Shown piece by piece: positions 49,990 through 62,500 of a stretch of DNA of 64,000 nt. The notes under the pieces were generated by a model, which was not told where the DNA came from, made no database searches, and saw nothing but the letters and a program-made list of their open reading frames with translations. Position 1 is the stretch's first letter, and each line of letters starts with the position of its first letter. A program made the position numbers and the translations under genes. The DNA comes from Amblyornis subalaris (lineage: Eukaryota > Chordata > Aves > Passeriformes > Ptilonorhynchidae): the NCBI GenBank assembly GCA_018881555.1, contig JACAXG010000025.1:7943899-8007898 (forward strand). The letters are read 5' to 3'.

Positions 49990-50350
49990 AGGCCAAGACG
50001 CTCCTGCTGGGTTTATTATTTCGGTCGCTCCCCAGGCAAAATTAACCGCTTTGTCACCGTGTTCGTTTTGACTGCCCCACAGATTAAAACCATCAGTAAT
50101 CACACACCCCCCCCCCCCCCATCCCTCCAGCGCTTCCCAGGGCAGCGGACTGTTTGTCCTCACGTTATCTGCCCGCGGTGGGGTTGCGGCGGCGCTGATG
50201 CAAGGAGCCGGTCAGCTTCCCGGCGGGCGCTGTATCGTCTGCTGGTGCTGCGCCGCCCGTGACCCGCACCAGTGCCCTCCCTCCTGCCCTCAGCAGAGAC
50301 CTGCCCGCCGCGCAGCCTACGCACACCGTGGATTGGAAACGCTGCTGCAA
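49990..50350. promoter_or_regulatory. CpG-rich block, candidate CpG-island promoter or first exon
   Basis: About 22 CpGs fall between 50160 and 50345 and six more in 49990-50075, in a window where CpG is otherwise scarce. Dense runs include GCCCGCGGTGGGG near 50171, TTGCGGCGGCGCTG near 50185, CCCGGCGGGCGC near 50219 and GCCCGCCGCGCAGCC near 50303. The minus strand carries a GC box (GGGCGG, complement of CCGCCC near 50252) and a CCAAT box (complement of ATTGG near 50332). An open frame of 108 codons (plus, from 49936) and one of 77 codons (minus) cross it, neither recognised. Retained CpGs suggest an unmethylated element such as a promoter. Direction and transcript are unknown; GC-biased gene conversion is an alternative cause. 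Confidence 0.45.
50107..50120. repeat. Poly-C run (14 nt) after a short CA repeat
   Basis: Fourteen consecutive C preceded by CACACA and followed by ATCCCTCC. On the minus strand this is GGAGGGAT plus G14, a strong potential G-quadruplex, at the edge of the CpG-rich block. Its length is also prone to sequencing error. Confidence 0.95.
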
Positions 50351-53300
50351 AAATTAGGTGATAAAGCATCACGACACACGATAGACTGAGCAAGAGACAA
50401 GTCCTGTACTATGCAAGACCATATCTGAATAATACATTTAGCCAGATGTTATACGGCCTAATTTTCGAGGATCCTTAATACCACCCGTAAGTGAAATGTG
50501 AATCAGTGTTTTGCAGAGAAGCCATTAGCCAGGTAAGGATCGTANGCTGCACGATTGTAAAATAACAACAATGTATAACTGAAGTAAGTTTCAGTTTAAT
50601 ATCTGTGGCTACACAACTAACAGAAGAGAGGTAAGTGGGCAAGAGGGATCAAAGTAATGCCANGATGCTTCAGTACTAGCACAACTTCAAGCTTACTAAA
50701 TTTGCTTTTATTTCGAATCACTACATCATTTGAAGACTCATATAGCAAAGAGAGCTTGTTCACCTTGGATGCTGGTCCTAGGAGCTGGCTCTGTNTCCCA
50801 CCTGCAGTCACCATCCCATATCATCCTAGCACTGCACAGGAATTAAATTACAGAGAATTGTTTATCAGCTACAGGAAAGTAAAGGCAAAGGAACGTGGGG
50901 AAGCAAGGGGTGAATTCTTCAGAGACCAGCCCCACTGTGTGGTGCACTGCTCATGAGGGCAGCNCAAAAGCTTTACTCAAAGTCGAGCCTACCTAACTAG
51001 CTGGGTACCTTTCGTGTCATGCCAAGATCTGAATCAGCACTTCTGAGTCTACCCCAAGGCTTTCTGTGATCTTAACACTGGGTGACCAGTTCATGTAATA
51101 GTGGCTGAGTCAAGGAGCTGAGGACCCTTGCACCACATAACACTGTTCTGTGGATCAAGATCTCATTCAAGTAGTGGATGAAATGGCACAGCAGGACACT
51201 GGCTGACAGCCCCAGTGCAAGCCACAGAAAAGGATGCTTTTAGCACAGATTAACAAAAAACATACAAAGGAGGAGTTTGGCTGAACTCCACAGCCGTGAG
51301 CAGAGCTCAATTAAATGAGAATCTGGTCGAATATAACAAACAGTTATCTGCAGTGCACCCTTGCAAATTAACAACCCAGAGAGTTACAGAAGCTCCAATA
51401 ATCCCAGTTTTTAACTTTTTTTCCCCCAGGTTTCCAATCTAGAAGTTTCATAGGCAAAGGTTATCAAGAAAACTTTTTAAAAAGTAACAAGTGTATTTCA
51501 CATTTTGGTATTTCCATGGAAACCTTTAATACCTTGTGCAGCACAATATGTTCTTTAAATGCACTAAGCTCATGAGAGACTGCATTTTGTCAAGAGAAAT
51601 GGATAGGCTTGTATTACTGCTGGCAACACACTTAAAATAAACAGTGTCTTGCACTTTCCTTCAAGTGTGTTTATCCTACATTTTCCTCTGAAAGAAAATG
51701 ATCCCACAACATGGAAAAAGGATATGGAATCCCAGAACATGGTTTAGGGCTGCTCATGCAGCAGAATTGCCCAGTACAATGCCTCCGTGCAGATGGCTGC
51801 AGTGCAGCTCAGACAGCTGATCTCTGACATTGCTCTGGTGACATATTTCTTCCTGGCAATTTGTCCATAAAAATAACTGGCATTCTCATTAGCATGGCTG
51901 GCCAAGACCTGAGTGGGCGTGGAAACTGAAGCTGCAGGGCTTGTTGTTCCAGGTCAAGGAGCAGACACCTGGAGATGGGCTCCTTGCTCCTGCCTGTGCT
52001 GCTCGTGCTGCGTAAATAGCATTAAACTGGACTTGCCACAGGGGTTGGTCCAATGCAAGTCACAAACATTAAGAAGTAGTCATTGTCATAAATCACAACC
52101 CCAGCTGCCAACTGGAAAAAGCTTTGCATAGCTGTAACTGATAATTGTGCAATGCTGTCAAAACCCTATCAGAAACTAGATTATCACACACACCCTAAAA
52201 AAGTATCCTGTTCCACCTCATTTTTGTCTTAAATGGTGTGAAGAAATTGCAGTTTCCAAAGAAACACATACTTTTTCCTGTTCGTCTCTGCCATGTTTAA
52301 ACACAATATAGACATTCATGAATATCAAGGATTTTCTGTTTGCTCCCATAGCATACCCACCACACACAAGCCACATGCTGCTGCATACCACACTTGTACT
52401 CCCACCTGCTGTAAATAAGATAATAAGTTGGCAACACAAAAGATCAATAAAGGTTCTAACTAGATATTGCGACTAACTGAATAAATTTAAGCACAGTCTG
52501 TTGTTTGTCACTGGTAGCAAAACATTTAAAACTGACAGGAGAGTTAGCTTTTATAGAATTTGTATTCCTAATGCAAGTACTATTTGGCGAGGCGTGTAAT
52601 TAGCATTACTTCTTTAAAACCACATTTTTTGTAAGCCAGTGAATATTTCTCTGAGTTCTAGTAAGATGAGTGAGGTAGAAACAGATAAATTAAGGGGGGA
52701 TAAAAAGGATGCCAGCACATCAGTATATCACCACAGAGCTGCCTTCCAGGCACAAGGTGAACCATCAGGACTCCTTCTATCTTGCAAAAAGGTGACTTTT
52801 AAAATTCACTCCCCTTGAGCCTAATTCCTCTTTAGGTAAGAGGCAAAGCTTTCATTGACTTCCAGAGGGAGCAGACCGGGGTCACGAATTAGTGTTTCTG
52901 AAAAAGTTTTCCATAAACACAACATCGGGAACTTTTCCTATCTAATACATCGTTACAATGAGATATTCATGGGCTGTGGAATTCACTATCTAAATAAGCA
53001 GAAACGGTAAAGATTTTCATGCAAATTGTCCAAAATGGCAGAAGGAGTCTGTGGCAGAACTACCACAGATTTCTCTGGTGCTGTAGAACCATGTTCAGTC
53101 CTGTTGTGTTCCATCTCCATCAGCATCTTCATGCTCTCTGCACTGATAAAAATACTAACAACAACTTCGCACTTTTTCCTGGTGAAAACCATGAAAGTTC
53201 CTTTCAGAAAGGAGTTTTGGCACCAGTGCAGAAAAGCAATCTGATGAAAGCTTGGGGAACCCACACTTCTCTACACAGACACACACCATAAGCCATAAAG

Positions 53301-53940
53301 CCTTCAGGCCTGGGCAGTCAGGACTATTTATATGAATGACAGCTCTGTATTGGATCCTTCGAAGCTCCACCTCACCCACACAGGCTCAGCTAGCTCAGCT
53401 TCACTCCCAAAACTACAGCCATAGATAATACTACACAAGATAATACTAAACAAAAAAACCCCACCTACTTAACTTCTTTGGTGGTAAAAACAAGAGACTC
53501 CTAGTGAAAAAAATGGCAGGAACAAAAGTAGTTTATAGGGACAGAGCTTGTTTCCATCCAAAGTTTTCAAAGGATAGCTTTGCAAAAGAGGACAGAGTTT
53601 AATCACCAAGTCCAGTATTGGAGTTAAGAACATAAATCTACTGAATTTATACCCAAGAGACTTGGTGCCTTCCCTTGTAAGAATGTGCCAGTCCATTCCT
53701 TGGATGCCTGTTCCTGTTCAAGATTCTCCTTTCTTGAGCAATAAATCCAGTGGGCTTGTGCACTGGCAGACTCTCAGGTTTAGCGTGTTTCCAGAAACAG
53801 CCGTGTTTCTGGCTTGTTTTCCTGCTGCCAACATTCTTGTGCCTCCAAGGGAGCCTTTGCAAACATGATGTTAGAAATAGCTTTTGAGACAATTTCCCCA
53901 GGTAGAAAATGACAGATATAAACCCAGTGAAACACTGGCA
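50351..53940. other. Non-coding stretch, no gene recognised
   Basis: Unique sequence. Open frames of 60-100 codons on both strands overlap (for example 52986-53379) without domain content. No N bases occur from about 50965 to 53953. Confidence 0.5.
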
Positions 53941-53998
53941 AAACAAAAAAAAANCAAAAACCAAACCAACCAAGCAAAAAAAAATCCCAACAAAAAAC
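53941..53998. repeat. A/C low-complexity tract (CAAAA/CCAAA type)
   Basis: The plus strand contains only A and C apart from one T, one G and one N until the final bases. It resembles the longer tract at 59.4 kb. Confidence 0.9.
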
Positions 53999-56700
53999 AG
54001 GGACTAAAAAAACCTTGCTGCACTGATTAAACTGTCAAGTGAGACAGAGGAGTCCATTATAAGACTTTCTCTGACCTTACACTCAGATTTCTCTATTTGA
54101 CATGAATTTTGCATCAAAAGAAATACGAGGAGAGAAGGCTGAACACTTATTCTCGATCTTCTAAATCTTACATTTTTAAATGGAATAAGACATATTTGTC
54201 TATTTCTATCTGTTATCAATCAGATACAAGACATGTACCTCTATCACAGCAACATAAAGGGTGCTGAGTACAAACAGTTTCATGGAATAGTATATTCCTT
54301 TGCATTTTCACCTACCAAAGCCTAATCATTGAATGTTGTCATCTCTCTGATAACAGGTTCCCTGACTCATTTTGTTAAAAATAGCCCAACACAACTCTAC
54401 ACACTGGCATGTGTACACACACAGTGACTAACTGGTCCAAGAAGGCTCCCAGGACTTATCCAGTCCTTTCAGAATCATCAGCATCTTCAGCTTACAGGTA
54501 AACATAGTAGAGATTAACAGGAAACATCAAGCTTCACTAAAGTGCAGTCAAAGGATTTAGCTCTCTATTTCTCCAGGTAGAAGCGCATCTTCAGTAAAAA
54601 ATTAGTCCCTTCACTATCATCACTTCAGTCCCTTCCATCCTATCAGCTGACTTGGTACCTAAAAGAAGTAACCAGCTAAGACTGATCATGCATGGAAGAC
54701 AGTACATTTATTGAAGAAAAGATAAGAAAGAATATGCATTTTGCTTTACCTCTGTAGAAATGACGTTCAACAACTCTAACCCTGACAGAGACAGGAAAAC
54801 CAATGGACAAATAACATACAAAACATGCAGAGATCCTTGCAGATTGTATTTAATAGTTTTCTGCACCACATATTCTAACTGTATCACTGTACTGCTGCAC
54901 GCACACACTCTCCCACAGGTTCACAACTATAGTTTACTAACCCCCAAAATGGATATATTATCCTCAGCATTGCCTCAGTATACAGAATTGTTGTCATTTT
55001 AACACTATTGATGGTCTATGTGATACCAACTAAATCCTAAATCTTAAGTCGTTTTCAAGCAAATCTACTCAACTTCAAGACTTCAACTTAATTTTTAAGA
55101 GAAGCATTCAGGTACACTTCCCGTCTGCCACAGTAGTTACAGGTTTAATCTTATAAACTTCTTTCCTGAGAAGTAAAACTTCCAGCACAATATGCTGCAG
55201 ATCATCACAGGGAAGTCTGCAGCACTTCTCCACTCTCCTGTGGAAATAACTCCTCCACTGTTTGCCAGAAATTCCATTTCACAGCCTTCGATCACAACCA
55301 ACGCAGTACCATCCAGGCATTCTTACAGGAACAGTATTCCTAAGCTTTTGAAAAGAAACAATAGGAGCTAACTGCACTTTAGAGGAGTCGTTCTTTACAA
55401 GCTATTCTTTTTAAGGCCATGCTGCAGAAAATTTAGAGAAGATTTTAACCAATCTATACATGTTATGACAAAACGTGTAGAAACAGACATAATTCCATAC
55501 TCTTTGATAACATGGAGTGTTTTTCTTCCTACCCATCATCCTGCCTATTCTGTATCCAGAATTACAGTGAAACATATGTTCCCAGTACCATAACCACCAC
55601 TGGATATCTTTAAAGCTTTAACATATTAAAAGCCTGGGATACACTAGCTTCTCTCAAAGTGACTACAGTGAATTATTCCCCAAACAGGATCAGTGCTGTT
55701 TTATGGCTTACAAGCAAATATCAGGATGACCTGTCACGTGAAACTGATAAAAAAATTGTTCATGGTTTTTCATACCATAATTTTGACCTTTTAATTTTCC
55801 AATTATTTCTCTTAGTAACTGAAAAGATTTGTTTTATGATACTCAATTTAGGAGACCTTGGCAAGTGTGTACAGTGTCTTTCAGCATTGCTGCCAAACAA
55901 CTTGAGTTAAAGTAATAAATCAAGGCATAACTGTCCCGTGCTGATAAGCAGAATTAGCAGCAACACGTTTTATAGCTTAAGGATATCAGTTATTTGTATA
56001 ATTGAAGTCCTACCATCACCTGAGAGAAATGCACACAAAATACAGTCACAAAGCAGCAGTGACACGTTGCACAAACATGGGTAATAATTTTAGCTTTATT
56101 GCTGCCCTTCCCATTGTGATTTGGAAGACCACTGCTGATTAGCAACTGCAAGCAATGGTATACTTAATTCAGAAAGAACTGCAGTAAAAGAAGTTTTATT
56201 CTTCATCAGGACACAGCCTACTCCTTTCATACAATTTGTTTTCATTTCAGCTGCCTGAACTTTGGAAAAGCAAATACGTTAATAAATTGGCACAAGAGCA
56301 TTGTACTGTCCTTGACACCTCTGTAAGCCTCCTGTTAAGGTCCAATCCTGCACCTGCTTTCTCCAATACAGCTGTAGGTACTTCAAGTCATTCGTCCCTT
56401 TTTCAGCGTCACATTTTAGTCTGCAGGAAGAGCAAAATGGATAGGGAAGAAATGCATCAGCAACTACCTGTATACTACCACAACTGGTTTTATTTCGTGT
56501 GCAGTCAGGATGAAAGGACTGGCATTGATTTGTACAGTATCATAAAATACTGAGGCATGAAACAAGATGCAGCATTGTGCATATCCTTTGCCGTGCTCTG
56601 AGGTGAACACAGCCAGCCTGGAAGAAACTGTTTTAGAAAAGCTTTACAAAAGGAAAGGTATTACTTATCTTCAGTGCCTCACAAGCCTGACTTGCTGCTT
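53999..56700. other. Non-coding stretch, no gene recognised
   Basis: Unique AT-rich sequence without recognisable exon, RNA gene or repeat family. Confidence 0.5.
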
Positions 56701-57444
56701 TCCTTTGGTTACCTTGTCTCTGCCGTGCTAAGTGTCCCTGGTCAAGAAAGAGTTCTTCACCCAAATGGGGCTGGCTCTGCTCATTAGGAAGTGCGACGAT
56801 TCCTCATCACACTGGATTAACCACGTGGATTTTGTGACTTCTTACACCAGCTGGAAGACCCAAGCAATGCAAAAGAGAGCAAAGAAGTGCCAGATTCTAC
56901 CTGCTCTGGAAGAGATGAACCCATGGACCAGCAGCAGGTAGGAAAGCAGCCTGTCCATCATGACATCTCCCATCTCCACCTCCCAAGGTGCAGGCTGAAG
57001 GCAGGGAATGGCAGACTACACATGCCAGGGCCTCAGGACAGTCTGAGGGAGCAGATGACAGCAGAGCTGTATGTACTTCCCCTTTCCCTATTTGCTGGGA
57101 CCAACAGCTGCAAGCAGGGATGCAGAGTAGCCCAAGGACAGTGCAGTGACCTGCCTGCAAGGGCCAGTGGCTCTCTCCTGGGAGGGATTTTACTCGAATT
57201 CTCTATTCCTACTGGTGGACCTGTGGGTGCTGTCTGGCCTCCTCACATACTCATGTGCCAACCGCGGCTCCGCAGGGACAGTCACACCCCCTGTGGCTTG
57301 TGTGACTTGTCTTCTCTCCCTTCCTTACAAGAGAACGGTGGCAAGTGGGGCACTCAACAGATGGTGAGAGCTGACCAACCCTCATCAAAGCTGAGAGGGC
57401 TGTGTTTACATCTGGAAAGGTTTCCATGTTTTGTTAGACAATGA
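56701..57444 (+). other. Open-frame-rich segment, coding status unproven
   Basis: This holds the longest open frame in the window, 185 codons at 56887-57444 on the plus strand, overlapping a 69-codon plus frame at 56732-56941 and an 87-codon minus frame. The segment is GC-richer than its flanks, which lengthens open frames by chance. A CAGCAGCAGGTAGG donor-like word near 56931 and a pyrimidine-rich tract near 56700-56720 could frame an exon. The predicted peptide has no signal peptide, membrane segment or domain I recognise, and its Cys, Pro, Gly and Ser richness is typical of non-coding GC-rich DNA. I do not call a gene. Confidence 0.15.
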
Positions 57445-58240
57445 ATACAGGCATGACTATAAAAGGAGTATTTTTACATCTAAAAAACGTTGCAAGAAGT
57501 GGTTCAGATTTTTATTTGCCAATTATGAAGACATTTATTTCAATCTCTAAATCCAGAGCAGTGAGATTCTGCAGCAAAAGGCATGCTATTTCACTGCCAG
57601 AAAGTTAATTTTTCTTCTTCCCTGTGGAACATATTTTTCATTGTGGCAGTTTCTGAATACAGAAATGTGAAATAGAGGAAGCCTGGAGATCTAGTGAAAT
57701 TCCATGGGAGTGAAAAAGCCTCAGCCTCTCCCTGCTGTGTGGCTTCCCATGATCTGGGGTACACTTATCTCTGTAACTGCCAGGAGCTTTCCCCAGTATT
57801 TTTGCCACCACAGAAAACTAGACATTGCAATGAATTTATTTCTAAGCAACTCTTAACTGGAGAGAGTAAACTGCTGTGGACAGAAGGAAAAAGATTAACC
57901 TGTTCAGAAAAACTTTCTCTGGGGAAAAGCAAGTGTTGAAACATACAGTCAGCAATACAGTCAAACAGCACAAGACAGATCTGGAATCTCAAACATAACC
58001 TTCATTTGCTGCAGGGCTTCATTTGTCCATGTCTCTGTCTCGCCTCACCCATAAAACCAGTATTAGATCTTCATTTGCAGAACTGTTAAGAATGCTTTGC
58101 CATTTACCATCTGTTCAAAATCCTACTAACCTACTCTTGACACAAAACACCTTTCTCCTAGTTGTCAAAGAAGCAGAGTTGCAAGAGTTGCCAAAGAATC
58201 TGCCTCTTTTTGAGCATTACCATCTTTAAAAGTTATATTA
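57445..58240. other. Non-coding stretch
   Basis: Unique sequence with short overlapping open frames. A local direct repeat GTTGTCAAAGAAG/GTTGCCAAAGAA lies near 58160-58197. Nothing else is recognised. Confidence 0.45.
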
Positions 58241-58560
58241 GCACTTTAAGAAACTAATTTCAATTACCAGGCCTGTCAGGTCACTTGGAACGAAAGGCAA
58301 CAGCGAAGAAGGTGATATTTAAAAAATGCACCTCCAATCACATCAGGGCAAAAAAGTAGTAAAATTACACATTTGTCTGGCACATTTTGTTGACTCAATG
58401 ACAATTTCGTTGACTCAGAGCTCTGAAATCTGACATCACCTTGTTACAAAAGAAGCATTTTCAGCCGCATATTATTTTTCTACAGGGATTTGACTCATTT
58501 TTCCAAACTTTAATTTAGAATCAATTGTTTGCTGTGTTATTTTCACACATAAAAGGCACC
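58241..58560. promoter_or_regulatory. Candidate enhancer with three TGACTCA (AP-1-type) sites
   Basis: Perfect TGACTCA words lie at 58391-58397, 58411-58417 and 58491-58497, all in the same orientation and spaced 20 and 80 bp apart. The first two lie in a local direct repeat (TTTGTTGACTCA and TTCGTTGACTCA). TGACTCA is the classical binding site of Jun/Fos-type bZIP dimers. Spacing in multiples of about 10 bp would put the sites on one face of the helix. The motifs are seen; enhancer function is inference. Confidence 0.35.
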
Positions 58561-59426
58561 ACTGGCTCGTATTACCCCACAGAGATTTTTAAAAGCCTAG
58601 AATATAGTTGTGGAATAAGTTGCTCCTTTATTTAGGGAGAGGACAGAGAGGGGGAGGAAAACTACAAAAACACCTTCAATTGCTTGAATCACTTAGTTAG
58701 CCAAACATCCTAATGCCTTTCTTTTTGTTTCAAAGAGCAATTCTCTAAGCCACTAAGAGTTGCAGGTTTGTGAAACTCGAAGGCTAATAAAACCATTTGA
58801 CTGTCATTTCTGAGTGGGTGGAAGCTCTCTTCTGAATCCATTTGGAAATGAAATCACCCACACATTTCCATACTTGATAAAGACCATAGGGCAAATGACC
58901 ACCTGCCAGCAGTGAGCGGGGAAGGGAGGAGAGGAGAAATAGAAAAGAAAAAAACCCTAACACAAGGTTTTTCAAGCTGTATATTTGTGGCAAGATGCTT
59001 GACTCTAACATTAAATTGGTTTTTATTCCTCAGTAAACCTACTGAGCTATGGAAAAGTATTTTTTTCATAAGGACTGTTTTTCTACCTCTCAAATAGGGC
59101 TCACAATTACACAAAGACTTAATATAAAACAGTTCCACAAATTCACTAAGATCAGTACTGTGTCTTTTAAGAACTGTTCCAAGCAAGGTTTTGATCTGTG
59201 AATCAGAACCTTGCATGAAAAGGGTGTGGAGATAATGCTGCTTAGAAATCAAGCATCTTCTCCAAGCTGCAACAGTTCAATCAATCAACTTGTTATCATT
59301 ATGAGAAACATGTACTGTCTGGAAACCTGCAGTCAGCTGAAGCAACTACATTACACCCATTTGTATGCTGAACTGATACAGCATATTCCACAAGTGGGAT
59401 GCAGAAAAGGTAATGAAACTTAATTT
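58561..59426. other. Non-coding stretch
   Basis: It includes a homopurine tract at about 58916-58941. The 132-codon minus-strand frame at 58854-59252 overlaps another and shows no recognised domain. Confidence 0.45.
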
Positions 59427-59545
59427 AAAAATAAAATAAAAAAAACAACAAAAAATCAAACCAAAACCAAAACAAACAAAAAAACAAAATCCCCACCAAG
59501 ACAAACAAACAAACCAAAACAAAACCAAAAACCACCACAAAAATT
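59427..59545. repeat. A/C-rich low-complexity tract, nearly free of G and T
   Basis: About 120 bp composed of A runs and CAAA, CCAAAA and CAAAAC units, with one G. Strand asymmetry is extreme, so the minus strand reads as T/G only. It probably grew from an A-rich retroelement tail or by slippage. Confidence 0.95.
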
Positions 59546-62500
59546 CACATGAACTTTCCTGGAAATTTAGTATTCCCCTCTCTGCACTGAGGATCTCAAC
59601 CCCGACAAGAGTCCTGTGTTCATCACTGCAATAAAATACAAATTTGGGTATAATCTAGGTCTGTGTCTGGCCCAGTGGCCCCTGGCTATCCTGTCATTGT
59701 AGAAGGACTGTCCTGGCATGCCTTTTACTAAAAGCCCCCATCCTACCCTAAAGCCCAGCCCACACAAAAAAAGACCAACTCTGAAGTGGTTTCAAGGAAA
59801 TATTACTAGAATGATCTGATCTTGAGAACTGATCACAAGGAGCTCATTTGCACAGCTCAACAAAAGCAAGATGGGGAGACCATTATTCATATGCAGAAAA
59901 GAGCACTGATGGCACAGAGCTTTTAGTCATGCAGCTAAAGGCAGAACACAATCGGAATGCTTTCCATCGAAACATCCCAATGATCGGAATTTTAGAAACA
60001 AGATATTCAAGCTGGGAAAAAAGGCACATCTTTACCACACAGGTAGCTCCTTATTGTGATGGCTTACAGAGGACAACAGTAATTAACTATCATTTACGAC
60101 CCCCTTTAATCTAAACTGAGTATTTCTCATGAAGATTCTCTAATTCATCAGTACACACCCCAGCTTAAAGCAAGAATTAGTTGGGAGTCACACAATGTGT
60201 CATTTAGGTGTTAAAACTGTAAGTCTGAACACAACCATGACAAATGATGAATTAGTCTTTGCAGGGCTTTCCCAGCTGGGAGTTTGCAGCAAATCAATAC
60301 ATGTTCTTTTGTACAGATATGCAAACATTTATCAACCCCAAGCACATTTCCTTCACTGGGGAAGGGATGGCTCCTAAGCAAGGCTGCATCTTGGCACATG
60401 CAGGGAAACCTGCCCACACTGCCACGGGGTGAGGTGAGCTGGTGGAACTGAAGGCACAGTTCGTCTCACATGGAGTTCTTATTGCTCCTCCACTGCCATC
60501 CCCAGGGCAACACAGGGTTCTCTTTCCCTGCACTGGTACCCATAAATGCTTGATTGGATTTTATCAATACAAAGTGATACAGGTTTCTAGACATTCCCCA
60601 TTTTACAGGTTATTATTTCCCCTGGTTTTCTACAGTCACTCACTAAGCATGACCACACACAGCACTTGACAGAAGGTNAAATGGACAGCTCTCTCACCTT
60701 TCTGAAGGTGAGGACTATGACCTCTACAGTATCAACATCCTGTGGTCAGAACAACATCTAAAATTTACACCAGGATACAAAATAGCAAATGCCAATTTTA
60801 TAAGAACAGAAAGCCCAGATTTGAAGACTTTTGTTTATAGCCTCTAAAGCCCAAACGTGCCATTATGGAGTGCAGATTCCTTTTATTAGCAGTCATTCAG
60901 AATATGCTACGCTGAAGTGATTTTGCTGCTAGCAAATAATGCACTACTCTTAAACTTTCTGCAATAAAAGCTTTATACCACATCATTATTAATTTATCTC
61001 AAAAATGCTATTATCTTCAGGATGTTCTTCTTAATAATTCCTTCAAAATTGTGAATGCTGGCTGAAAGCCAGCCATAGTGACACTGAAATGAAAATAAAA
61101 TATCCCTGAAAGCTGAAACACAGAGCGATACTCATCAAAAACTAAAGCAGAATGTCAGTGTATTTTAGATGTTGACATTTTAAGTTAACCATGACCTTAT
61201 CCCTCTGAAAACTTCAATGTAATTGTTACATGGAACAAATTCCTCATTAAAACTTCAAGAGATATAGTCATTAAAAAAATGTAGAGAAAAAACATCCAGC
61301 TCTTTCAGCCTAAGAAAGTTGCATTTGATAATTTCTCATGGTCAAATACACTACACAACACTAGACTATGCACCGTGTTCTGAGCTGCATGCTCAGAACA
61401 GCTGAACAATGATGCAGAGCCATAGAGAAATAAATGCCTTCGTGTGAACTAAGAGCAGACAGTAGTTATGAAAGATAGGCAGTCAACAAGGTGTGACAAA
61501 GACTGTATTGCAGGTAGGTCCTTATGTAAGGCTGTTCTCTATGCACCACCAAGATGAAACTTCAAGTGAGGACATGCAATTTGACAACACAGAGCAGCTC
61601 TCATCACTAAACAAACAGAGAAACTTCAAGACGGAAGACTTAGCCTTTCTCCTGCTGTTGTTCTGTCACAAAAACACAGGAATCACAAAACCTCTCCAAG
61701 TCACAGCTCCTTGCCAATGAAAGATGGAGAAAGAGCATCTCAAGATTTTTTTTTTCCTCTTCCAGGACAGAAATGGCTCATGTTTGTACAGTGATGCAAA
61801 GCCAAGCAACTTACACAGCTTGTTGAGTACGCACAAGCACAGTTCCTTGTGCCTGGGCAGAAACACTAGTTCTGTCACTCTGATTTCAGGACATCTCTCC
61901 TGAGTTACAGTGAAGCACACAGGAGAATATAACTGGGGGACAGAGAGAAAGCGAGCCTGAGTTTTGCTAGGGAGCTCGCCAGGCAGGCCCAAAGCAAGAA
62001 ACCCATCTGTTCTCCTCTCCTTGACTAAGAGAAGAACATCACCACACGACTTGTCCAAAACACTCCATCAGCAGAGATCAACAGTCTTACAAAACAGGGG
62101 AAGCAGTGGATAAGGCTGTGCAAGGCTGGTGGTGTCCAAACAGGAGGAGGAAAGGCTGTTCTGGTTGTTCAGAGTCTGGTCTCCCATTCACTGCTCTGTG
62201 GGGATAACTTTTCAAAATGTGAGGCTCAGGGAATTTCATTTATCTTGAGCCCACTAGCAGAATGATGTCTCACCTCAATTAAAGTAAAGAAAGATTGAGA
62301 AGGGTTGCCTGTCTTCAATACAATTATCAACCAGGTGTGGGGGGAAAGGCAAATCACCAGAAACAAAGCACTTAACCAATTGTCATTGATATTCTGAGTG
62401 CTTTCCTTTAACTTCCTTCTCTTGATGGGGAAGGTAGAAATTAAGGCTGTTTTGTAGCAACAGGCTATGAAGAACCTTCCTGCTGAGCAATCCCAATACA

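Noticed and set aside
59346..59540. Minus-strand frame rich in Phe, Trp, Leu and Cys resembling a membrane protein
   Set aside because: It is the complement of an A/C low-complexity tract.
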